Shown here: piece after piece, positions 1 through 10,204 of the stretch
How the letters are laid out: the number at the start of each line of letters is the position of its first letter
Numbering within the stretch: position 1 is the stretch's first letter
From: Oehlia diaphana
Lineage: Eukaryota > Glomeromycota > Glomeromycetes > Glomerales > Glomeraceae
Direction: 5' to 3'
DNA length: 64,000 bases
Assembly (NCBI GenBank): GCA_003833135.1
Contig: QZLH01000033.1
Coordinates: 73,515-137,514 of the forward strand
Notes under the pieces: generated by a model
Databases searched by the model: none
What the model was told of the DNA's origin: nothing
Seen by the model: the letters and a program-made list of their open reading frames with translations, nothing else
Translations under genes and position numbers: made by a program

Positions 1-1617
1 CAATTAGATAATGTTTCAATTATGAACGATAGAGACTCTTTTGATATTTATCCTCCCAATCACAATAATGAAACCTCGTATATATGGTAATGTATTAATT
101 AAATTGTACATTTAGCAAATAATTTATTTCTTTTTTATCTCAAAAATTATAAATAAAAAAAAAAAGTAAATTCATTTAATAGAAAAAAAAAAAAAAAGAA
201 CTTTAATTTAGTAGGAAAAAAAGATTAGTAATATTTTAATGTTAAACCACCTCCTTTTTTTCTTTGTATTATTTATTCATGATACTTTAATTGGTCAACA
301 ATTGATATAAAGAAATTATTGCATTGATACTGTGCACTATAAATAATGTACTTCACTTTTTCTTATCATGATCATGTGTAAACACGTAAAAAAAGAATTT
401 TTTGCAAACCTGTCAATCAATTATTTGAAAAATTCATCATTCTCACGTAAAAAATTGTTCTTTAAATTTGATTGGATTTCTTCTACATATATAATATATA
501 TATGTATATTAACAGTGATGTACATTTTGTACTTCCAATCGCATAAAAATTTGGTTGGAAGCTTCCAATCCAAATAGCTTTATTAGAAAATTATGCTTCC
601 AATCTTTCCAAAGGTGCTTCTAATAATGCTTCCAATATTTCAAGAGCACATCACTATATATAATATATATATATTGGAGTCTAATTATTTAAAACTGGTG
701 ATCAAATAATGATGAATAAATGGTTAATAATTTGATTTTAGAATAGACAATAGAGTTTGATGTTTATTTAACCTATCTTTTTACGTCAAAAATCCAAAAT
801 TAATGTGGTACATGAACGTCCTCAATTTATTACTATTTTTTTTAAATTTCCAATTTTGGTGAAAAAAATGTCGATATCTGGAAGTTCTAATCAAATTCAA
901 GTATTAAAATAGGGGTTAAAATTTTTACTTCATAGACTAAAAAAGTAATTTAAAAAAATTGATTGCATAGCTTTAAAATTATATACTGGAATTGGTGAAT
1001 ATGCTAACTCTAAATCGTAAATTTGTGTATAATGAAATATCCATGATAACTGAATTAATTATTTTCGGATTCACCACAGTTCCTTATCGGCTCAATGCTT
1101 TTCCCATTAAGGTACTAAGTCAGTGAGTAATTCAATGGTAGATTATTAAAATTGTTCTATTTTTTGATTTGATATTATTAGTATCAAAACGGAGAAAAAT
1201 TCGAACTATAATTTTTTATATATAGTATAATAAATATCAACCATCCCGACCACAGTATATTCCGAAAGAAATTTAGCAACGAATTGTTCGTAATGTCACA
1301 CCTTAAAAACGAAAAAGATCAATTGATAAAAGGAAATATACGCATCATTTTTTGATGATTTTGATTAATAATACATTTAATAATTACACCTTTATTATTT
1401 TATTATTTTTTTTTAATTAATGATAATTAAAAATACAATATGATTTTATATTATATTAACGTTAAAAAAAAAAATCCCCCCCCCCCGATGTTACGATATT
1501 ATGATACAGAAAAGTTACCCATGTTCTTTTTTATATTTTCAAATACAATTAATCATCTATTCTTTTTTACATACTAAATACACAATTAAATTATAATATT
1601 TTTTCTTTTTAAATAAA
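1..1617. other. AT-rich intergenic stretch
   Basis: No convincing gene. It holds A/T homopolymers, a small foldback element (513-656, listed separately) and a C homopolymer of about ten bases near 1478-1488 that stands out in this AT-rich setting. Short open frames here have no recognisable protein character. Confidence 0.6.
513..656. mobile_element. Small foldback element, possibly hAT-type MITE remnant
   Basis: The ends read cAGTGATGT at the left and ACATCACTa at the right. Inside the ends, copies of the motif CTTCCAATC or its reverse run toward the middle on both arms, so the whole unit folds on itself imperfectly. Flanks are (TA)-rich, so a target duplication cannot be judged. The end sequence resembles the (C/T)AGTG start of hAT elements, but this is inference. 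Confidence 0.4.
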
Positions 1618-3320
1618 TCAATATCTTGGATTGCCCTGTGATTGATAATTATTATAAGGTCGATTTTGTTGATACCTTACATTATTTCTCTGTGATGGTG
1701 GAATTGCATTTGTAGTTTGTTGTCTAGCACTCTCTGTTGGAAAAAATTGTGTATTTTGAGGTGATGTTTGAGATGGTGAATAATTATTATAATCATATTC
1801 ATCATAATAATTTTGTTCATGATATTGATTAGGATTATAGGGAATTTTTTGACCATATGGATCTACATTATCATTAAACCCGCCCTTCGGCATTTGTTGG
1901 TAATGATATTGATGTTGAGGTGGATATGGATATGGGGTTCTTCCCTGTCCAGCTGAATACTTAGTCGATGTATCAGAATATGCGGAATTTGAATTATTAC
2001 TATCAGGCCTTTCGGGATATTTATCTGTACCAATAAATTGACCATTTGCGTTATATATTGGGGCAACTCCTTGTGATGAATCATTACCTCCACCAATATA
2101 TGGATTATTAAATCCAATTCTACCTTCCAAAGATCCTACGCTATTACTATGCTGATGGTTATACATTCTTTGAGGAGCTGGAGAATAATTTTGAAGAATA
2201 TTAGGATTTCCCATTATATATGGGTCTGTTGGTGGTGGTATTCCGTATGCAACCGGCGGACGCATTTGGGGTGACATTTGGTTAAATGATTCTTTATCAT
2301 CACCAATGCTTGGTAACGTTGGATTTACTCCAGCAAGATGTTTTGGAGCTTTTAAAGCTTTTCCATCTTTTTTACGATTTTTCCTTTGTTTTAAGAGAAG
2401 TTCAGCAATTCTAGCAAAATAAAAAAATTTATAGATTAATATTAAAGTATTGATAAACTTAAAAAAGAATAAATATTAATTAAAATTATATAAAAGAAAT
2501 TATACCTCTTATCTATAATATGGCAACAATATTCTTTTAAATTTCCTCGAATTTTACATAAAAGAGGAAGATACAGAAGAAACGCAAAAAGCAATAATAA
2601 AAGGGACACAACAAACACCGTGACAGTGAAAAGTATAACAGCAATTGAAGCACGTCTATATAATCCACCATATACCCTTAAATTTGTATGTAAACCTCTT
2701 TGTTGATAAATTGCGAACAAAATGAAAGCATTAATTACTTGACGTGGCCCATCACAAAATATTAAACGTTTCCATCCTATATACATTGGAATGATATAAA
2801 TAAATTAGTATATAATATAAATTCTTCAATAAAATGATAAAAAAATATAATTACCTTTGAAAGCGAAAAAGACAAAGAAAGCAATTTTATCTTGTGTTCT
2901 TTGTTGATTTATTATTTCTTGAAAGAAACACCAATGAGCATAACTCGTTAAAGTATAATAACGAGTAGCTACCGTACTCGTAAAAGCATAAGAAATGTCA
3001 CCCGATGCTATAATTCTTTTTGCTTTTCTAACTTCAATGAACAATAATATGAACGAAACAACCACAGACCCAAGAAAGACCCATCTTGATATATTAAAAG
3101 GAATTTTTGGAGTAATTCCTCCCCATTTATCACCCAAGTCACTTAATATTAATCCTCCAGCATTATATAAATCAGCAAGATATACTAGAACAGACTTTAA
3201 TACTATAAGAAATACGTATGAATATTTTATTTTATTAGCAAAACCTTTTTTTTCAAATTGCTCCACATCAACAAAATCAAATTTATGATCTTGAACTTTT
3301 TCTCTTTTCCATTTTACCAT
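1618..3320 (-). CDS. KCH1: KCH-family (Kch1/Prm6-type) potassium channel
   Basis: Three exons, 2855-3320, 2506-2776 and 1618-2410, join in frame to give about 509 residues; both introns have GT..AG ends. The protein starts MVKWKREKVQ and has hydrophobic segments near residues 33-52, 78-98, 125-150 and 200-228. It carries the segment GWKRLIF..GPRQVINA (about 155-172) and the motif IRGNLKEYCCH (about 229-239), which I recognise from the fungal KCH family (yeast Kch1 and Prm6). Those yeast proteins mediate low-affinity K+ influx linked to calcium signalling at the plasma membrane. The C-terminal 245 residues are a low-complexity tail rich in N, Q, P, Y and S, probably cytosolic and disordered. 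The family call rests on remembered motifs; the tail is the variable part. The gene symbol is by homology only. Confidence 0.85.
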
Positions 3321-4686
3321 TTTGAAAAATAAATTCGCAGAACTTTTTCAAGATATATAGGAAACAGAAAAAAGTAATATATTTGTTATTCTACAATTTT
3401 TGAAATTGTTCTTGCTAGTTCAATAAAGGTCAAAGCGTAAACTATTTCATAGAAACGTTAATGTATATAAAACGCTAATATATATAAAATAAAGCAAGCT
3501 AAAGGGAAAAAAAGCCAACTTCTATTTTGAGATGAAACCCTCGGGGAGTTTCAATAAGGCAATTCTATTAATATTCCATCAAGAAATTCTTAATTGGTTA
3601 TTTCTATTTCTGTTTCCATTTCTGTATGATAAGCTAAATCTCATTTTACAATTGTTGTGCATGGTCGTACGATTCAAAAAGATACAAACAATTCAAATGC
3701 AATATAAACATTTTTATTTAAAACATGTTTCATGTGTTCTATGTGCTCTATAATTTCTGTAACGTGACTTTACTTCTTGGCGTTTTGTGTTTTTTGTGTT
3801 ATTATTGTTTTTTCTTCATATAAAGATTATTTATTTCTATTATTTTCTTCTGTGAAATTGATGAGCTCTAATTAAATTATTCCTCTTTTTTGTACTTAAA
3901 AAAAAAGCCATTAGTTGTACGAAATAATTTTTTAACCCAGCTTGACTTTGATGCATATTTCTAAGATTTTTTTAATGACAATTTAGGAACTTCAAGACGC
4001 TATAAAACGTACTGGACTTACTTTTACCCGAATGAATTAGCACAAGTTGTTTGGGAACGTTAATTGATAATGAGATTATCAAATATTATCAGCCGGTGTT
4101 TCATTTTTTAATCCGGTCAGAATTGTTTCTTTATAATTACTAAACATGAAATTATGAAATGACATCCTTTCTTTGACACAGATGTAAGTTAGGATTCGGA
4201 TAAATGATTGATTTATTCTTTTCAAAAATGATCAAAATTTTTTGTCGAATAAGATCAATAATGATATTTAAAGATATTTAAAGTAATTTGCGAGATCAGC
4301 CAAAATTACATCACTTTTTATGAGCCACAATCGGCCGGCTGCGCCACAAATTGACACACAAAATCCATAATAAGTTACATAATTTTTTCACATATAATTT
4401 AGCCAGTTTAAAAATCACAACCCAATTAAAGCTAATGTAATAAATTCTAGAAAACAAGCGAATTCTTTACATTATAAATTGTTTCACAGTTTTTTTTTTA
4501 TTTATTATTGTAATTAAATTACTGATGTTATATTTACGTAATGCACATCGATTATTGATATTTTTACGGCATCAGTCCCTGTATATCTATCAATTTTACG
4601 CATCCAGTGCGTATCAAAAAATTAAAAATTTAGGATCGGCTAAAATCCTAAAATTGTTAAATATTGTCCTTTTATCATTACTTAAA
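3321..4686. other. Intergenic stretch between two minus-strand genes
   Basis: No supported gene. A 73-codon open frame on the plus strand at 3532-3753 lacks any family feature and I do not call it. One copy of a recurring CTGCGCCACAA motif lies near 4339-4349. The 4525-4719 plus-strand frame is antisense to the last exon of the next gene. Confidence 0.55.
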
Positions 4687-5609
4687 TTAACTACAAAAAT
4701 ACGGACCCAATCTTTTTAGAACAGGTGGTGTAGATAATTCAGTATTTGCACTAAGTGGTATACCTATAATTTCTTCCTGAATTGATTCAGTATTTGTACT
4801 AAGTGGTATACCTATAATTTCTTCCTGAATTTCCATCCCATAATAACAAAAGCAAAGTGCAAACGTCGATAAAATCATTATTCCACTATTAATCCACATA
4901 AATATAAAATTATTTCTACGCATCGTACATATGTGTGATGATTTTGTACAAGAGAATTCATAATTTTCTAATTCATTTATAGTTAACACTGTATATGCAG
5001 CTGGTAATATCATCCATATTATTGTTATTATCCTGTAAAAAAAAGAGTATTTCGTTTTTTTTTTTGAATTAAAAAAGAAAATCGATAAAAAAAAAGATCC
5101 TTACAATTGTACTAATGCAGTTCCTCCATCTCCTAATATGTTTGGTTCATTGCTTGTTAATGAGCAACACATTGATGCTCCTGTTATAATAAAAAAAATT
5201 TGTATAATTAGTTTTTTAATTTTATCTACACTTCTTTATTTTTTACTTACCAACGCTTACTATTGTTACTATTATTGTTAACAAATACCTAAAAAAATTG
5301 GGAAAAGAATGAATGAATAAATGGAATAAACAAATAAATAAATCATTTTTTATACTTACAGGATTTCAATCATTTCACTTTTAAAATTTATTTCATTTTC
5401 AATAAATGCATTTCGTTTTTTAACCGCTATAAAAGTTAGATCAAAATAGTTATTTCGTGTTAAAATTCTCTTATTTTGAAAAAAAAAGCCGGAATAATTT
5501 TTAAAAAGTTACCGAATGCTAAACATACTGTTGTCATCGATAAACAAAGTAAATAAACTATAATTAATATTACGTACGCTAAAGGTTTTTTCACAGAAAG
5601 TGCTGCCAT
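4687..5609 (-). CDS. Small four-helix membrane protein, MARVEL-like family member
   Basis: Five exons, 5513-5609, 5360-5426, 5251-5288, 5105-5180 and 4687-5032, close in frame to 207 residues. Intron phases are 1, 2, 1, 2. Hydrophobic segments: MAAL..LAYVILIIVYLLCL near the start, ILYLLTIIVTIVSVG, ALVQLIITIIWMILPAAY, and FIFMWINSGIMILSTFALCF. The fourth junction falls in a codon six residues before the tryptophan of IITIIW, exactly as in the genes at 17.0, 21.2 and 50.2 kb, where this segment is a separate 29-nt exon; here the following intron is absent, so this gene seems to have lost it. The C-tail contains a 16-residue tandem duplication. A TATAAATA on the minus strand at 5728-5735 is a possible core promoter. 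Function unknown; MARVEL-like topology is inference. Confidence 0.7.
4737..4832 (-). repeat. 48-bp tandem duplication inside the coding tail
   Basis: Two adjacent 48-bp units (4737-4784 and 4785-4832) differ at about two positions. They encode two copies of a 16-residue stretch beginning IQEEIIGIPL, in frame, in the C-terminal tail of the small membrane protein. Near identity suggests a recent event. Confidence 0.85.
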
Positions 5610-5727
5610 ACTTGATTTTTGAAATATAAAAAAATTGGATGATAAAAATTGGGATTTAGTGAAATTTGGACTATTTTTAAAATTTTTTTTTTTTTTTTTT
5701 TAGAGGGGCTGAAAATTGTAGGCACCG

Positions 5728-5735
5728 TATTTATA
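5728..5735 (-). promoter_or_regulatory. Possible TATA box for the four-helix gene
   Basis: TATAAATA on the minus strand about 120 bp upstream of the ATG at 5609. In sequence this AT-rich such motifs arise by chance, so support is positional only. Confidence 0.3.
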
Positions 5736-8084
5736 TAATTTCGTAATTTAAATTGTTACGCCATTATAAGTTAGTGGCTAAAAATAGAAATTTAAAAGTT
5801 TAAATTTAATATAATTACTATTACTATGCATGATGATTTCACATTGTTTCTATGAAAACGAGAACAGATAACTCGTTGAAAATATGTGGATAATGATACT
5901 ATTATATAAATAAATTCTTGGTATCTGGATTGACACGTGTTTGAAATATAATCTAATCACATGAATTGTTATAAATTTTCTTAAGCGATCTTTGATTCAC
6001 CTATGCCTGGTCTTTAACCGTATTATAGTGAGGTTAAGAAATCGCGTTACTAAATAAATAACTATCAAACAGCAACCCACAAATGGCTAGATTATGAAAT
6101 TTTCATGGTCTCGATCGTTGATCGTATGATATTACAGGTAACGTGATATCAATAATCAAGTTTATAAAAAACTGAGAGATCAGGTGAGGCGCCAGATGTG
6201 ACCCGACAATATCCTACAATTGTTTTATTCTTTTTTTTTTTAAAAAAAACAAATAAAGACCCTTTTCATTACAAAAGACAAAAGTAACGATATTAAAATA
6301 TTCAAGCTTTAAGAAAGTTTTAAATTTGCAAGCCAAATTTTTTTCAAATTTTAAAATTCAATCCTTTTAATTAAAATGCAATAATATAGTATATATATAT
6401 TCACAAAAGTTATTATTAACTAAGACTTTTACATTATATTAATTTTATTTTTAAAGTATTATATGGTATATGAATTGTACAATATTTATGTTAAAATAAT
6501 AGAGATTTTATTTATTCATTAAAAAAAACAATAATATAATAAATAAAAATCTATTTTAATAACTATAAATATTGGGCATTATTGTAATGATGGTAACTTT
6601 TTATTGATAAAAGTTTGTAGTTAACTCTTTTTATATTGTAGTTATTGTAGTTGAGTATTCAAAAATATTATTAAAGGGTTAATATTATTAAAATTATATT
6701 AATATCATAGGTTTTTACAGTTTAACTGGTTAAGCTATTATATATAATTATCATAAATGCAAGGAAAAAAAATGCTTAAAAAAATGAAATGGTTAAAAAA
6801 AATCACATATGTAAATTATACAACTAGTCATCTAAAATATTAAAAGTTTAAATAAAATAGAAGATTTATATTAAAAAATTAAAGAAAATAAAAAAAGTTA
6901 TTATTATTATTAAAAAATAATCATAAGCATAATTAAAAAGAGTTTTATTATTATATAATATAATTGATTTAATAATTTGAATTAATTAAATAATTTTTAA
7001 TAAAAAGTTATATAAATTTTTTTAGAAATAATATATCATATGTATAATAAATATAATATCTAATATTTTATAAAAAGGAGATTTTTTTTAATAAATTATA
7101 TTAACTGGTATATATAAATTGAATAAAATACTATTATAAGAATATTTATTTTATATAAATTATTTCTAATCTTCTAGTAAATTTAAACAAAAAAAATTAT
7201 ATATATATATATATATATACTAATTTACAAAAAATTATATTTATTTATTTTTTTTTTAACCTTAATGCATTTGAAAGTTTATTAAATAAAAGTTAAAGCA
7301 CATTACAATAGTAAATTAAACTCTAAACTACAATCTAATATAATTGACTTCCAACCCACTTGTCATATATAAAGTACTCTATGTGTGTACTGTTAGGTAA
7401 AATGTTTTGCTCAAAAGGTAGGGAATATTTAAAACATCCCATTTTAGTATAAACACCTCTTTTTCTTCACAAGGCATCTACAGGATTTACTTAAAAAAAC
7501 TTTATTTATAAATAAATAAAAATTATTAATACTTATATAAAAAGAATTATTATTATTTTTCTGCTTATTTATTATTTCAAAAATTTTATTAAGTAAATTT
7601 AATATATATTTATTATATATATAATGCAAAGTAATAGTTAATAGCTGTATAGTAATAATATAGATTTTATTATATAATTATAAATGTATATTATAAGTTG
7701 TTTATAAATAATTATATTTAGTTAACTCATAAAGTGCAAATATAATTAATTTTCAATTTACTAAAGTCATTGTTTAAGACTAAAACTTTAGTATATAGTA
7801 ATCTTCAGTATATCAATTTTTTTTATATGAAGTTTATATATTTTTTAAAAAACTTTGTTATATCAAGATTAAAATCATGTGACTTTATTATACTATAAAA
7901 TTTTAATTTTACAAATTACTTGTTGCTAATCTAATTATTTAATAATACTTGTTTTTTATACTTTTTGTAAAAATAACTAACTTTATTTTTCATATCTTTT
8001 AAAGCAGCTAAATGTTTAACTTTAATGTTAAAATTATTTGATGAATTATTAATAAACTATTATTTGATTTAATGAATTTATTAC
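5736..8084. other. Gene-poor AT-rich block, first part
   Basis: Almost pure A/T with poly-T, (TA)n at about 7198-7219 and scattered stops in all frames. A 61-codon frame at 7444-7629 (minus) is asparagine/isoleucine/lysine-rich, as expected from composition alone. I see no gene, though old elements decayed beyond recognition may be present, given the transposase relics that follow. Confidence 0.55.
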
Positions 8085-8560
8085 TTCCAATATAGTCACT
8101 TTTAGTTGTATAATTACTTCTTATTGTTCTTCTTCTGATTTATTAAAATTTGTAATATTAATTAGTATATCTTTATCTGTAAGCTTTTTCTTTCCAATAT
8201 TAATATCCTTATTAACTGTAATAAATTCTTTAGCATTCATTTCTTTCTTATGATTTTGCAAATTATAATATTCATCTAATAATTTTTATTTTTCATTTTC
8301 AGAATCTTGTTCTTCATTATTATTAGATGAAATAAAATAAGAGGAAAAAATCCAGTATTTAACTAACAGTTATATATAGCTTCACATATTACTATGCATT
8401 TTAAACTATTATTTTTTACGTATATTTTACAATAGAAGACATTCTTGTTTATTATCATAAGCTTCAATTTTATTTTTGATAAGTCTCTTACAGTATTGCA
8501 TCTTAATTTAAAATTTTAGCATCTGAATCATTAACTCATCAAAAAATTTTTTGGAATGCA
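8085..8560 (-). pseudogene. Decayed pogo/Tigger-like transposase, C-terminal part
   Basis: Reading the minus strand from about 8555 to 8085, one frame broken by stops gives pieces that match the C-terminal region of pogo/Tigger (DDE_1) transposases as I know them from these fungi: a segment like YCKRLIKNKIEAYDN, then an acidic stretch, then MNAKEFITVNKDINIG and LTDKDILINI, then a glutamate-rich end. Most in-frame stops are TAA, consistent with CAA or CGA decay by C-to-T change. The DDE catalytic core upstream is not recoverable by eye. Assignment to pogo/Tigger is from remembered architecture and should be treated as moderate. Confidence 0.45.
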
Positions 8561-8954
8561 GATCTACACAGATCTGCAAGTGACATTTCTATACAGATTG
8601 TGAACCCTGTCAGCAGTCTTTGGAAAAAAAAATCTAATAAAAACTGTACAGAATTTCAAGAAAATGAAGTTTTGCAAAAATCTTTAAAAATTAAACATGC
8701 AAAATAATTTAAAATAATTTATAATGCTTTAATTTTATAATTCTTGAATTTAACTAATATCTGTTAATTAACTTTATTTAATTTTTAAAATATATTTACA
8801 AAACTTAAAATACAATGTTATTGATTTTATTAAATGAATTAAAAATTAAATTATTAAAATTAATTTATACTTTTTTCTATTATTTGTTATTAATAGTTAA
8901 ACATTATTATAGTTGGTTTGATTCCAATAAATAACTATTTAAATTCACATTTAG

Positions 8955-9535
8955 CCTAAAAACTTGTAGTCTTACAAAAAGTAGAAAATGAAAATGTTCA
9001 GTTAATTAGTAATATTTCATTAAGAAAAAAAACAAATTTTTAATGAACTTTAAAGAACATCTTTGAAATTTTATTCAAGTACCATTTAAAAAGTCATAGA
9101 ACTACAAAAAGAAAAGAAAGTAATGTCAATTAATAATATTCATTAAAAAAAATAAATTCAAAGAATTTCAAATTTTACCTTCAAAGTTTTATTCAATTTT
9201 CATCCAGAAAGCTGTAGACTTACAAAAAAAAAGAAATGTTAATTAATAATATTTTGTTAAAAAAAAATAAATAAAAAATTTAATAAAGAACTTTAAATAC
9301 CTTTAAAGTTCCATCAAAATGCCATTCAAAAAATTATATTTAATATCTACAAAATAGAAGAAAAAATATAAGTAGACTATTTTTTAAAAAAAAATATTTT
9401 AAGTTTTGAAAAGAACAAAACTTTTTGAAACTTATATTCTAAAGTTTCATTTAATACCTATAAAATAAAAGAATAAATTTTTTTTTAAAAAAAATAGTTT
9501 TTTAAAGTTTTAAAAGAAAAAGGAAATTTCAAAAC
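8955..9535. repeat. Degenerate tandem repeat, about 4-5 units of 110-131 bp
   Basis: The phrase (C/A)TACAAAA(A/T)(A/G)..AGAA recurs near 8971, 9102, 9217, 9347 and 9458, each time followed by a run with AATAATATT(C/T)ATT, a poly-A tract and AACTTTAAA. Spacing of 110-131 bp shows an old diverged tandem array rather than chance, though AT composition makes exact borders uncertain. Confidence 0.6.
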
Positions 9536-10204
9536 TTACTGTATCTAAAGACTAAAATCCATATTTAAATATATAATATTTTAAAAAATCTTCTAATATA
9601 GGATCTTAAAAATGTTGCACTATAAATAATATATAAAAAAATAAGTATTTCAAAAAATTTGCAAAAGATATTAGAAATCTATAAAAGATTTTGATGGTAA
9701 TATATTGGGATTTATTATTTCCAAAAATAATAATTAAATTGATAAAAAATAATTCATTAATTCATTCAAATTAAACTCTATGTATTAGCCATTTAGTCAT
9801 AAGAATCTATGCTATAACTATGGCTATAATTACTAGACAAAAGTAGGGCTAAGAACATTTAAAAATTATTTTAGCAATACATATAAGGAAATAGTACATA
9901 GTTAGTAAAAGAGCTAAAATTAAAAAATTTATTAAAAAATAAGATTAAAATAAAGATATGTTTTGTATTTTGCATGTATCATAAACTAGGTTTAATTTAT
10001 ACAGCTTGAGTATCTTAGTTATATCAAATCCTAAATAAAGCAGCCAAATTTTCTTTAACTGATTTTTACGTAATTATCACATAATATTTAGCCCAAATTA
10101 TAAAATTAGCATATTTTAGCTAGTATTAAAAATATAATAAATTTACAGTACTATATGTGCAATTATTTTATTAAGAAAATTGTTTAAAATCTAAATATAA
10201 AACA
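9536..10204. other. AT-rich stretch between tandem repeat and transposase relic
   Basis: No gene or clear repeat seen. It may be the 3' part of the neighbouring minus-strand transposon, but nothing in translation supports that. Confidence 0.5.

Noticed and set aside
368..577. 69-codon plus-strand open frame
   Set aside because: Composition-driven residues (N, K, F, I), overlaps the foldback element, no family pattern.
2995..3288. 97-codon plus-strand frame
   Set aside because: Exactly antisense to exon 1 of the KCH gene, which has strong family motifs.
3532..3753. 73-codon plus-strand frame rich in Leu/Phe
   Set aside because: Looks hydrophobic only because of T-rich DNA; no splice partners or homologous motif.
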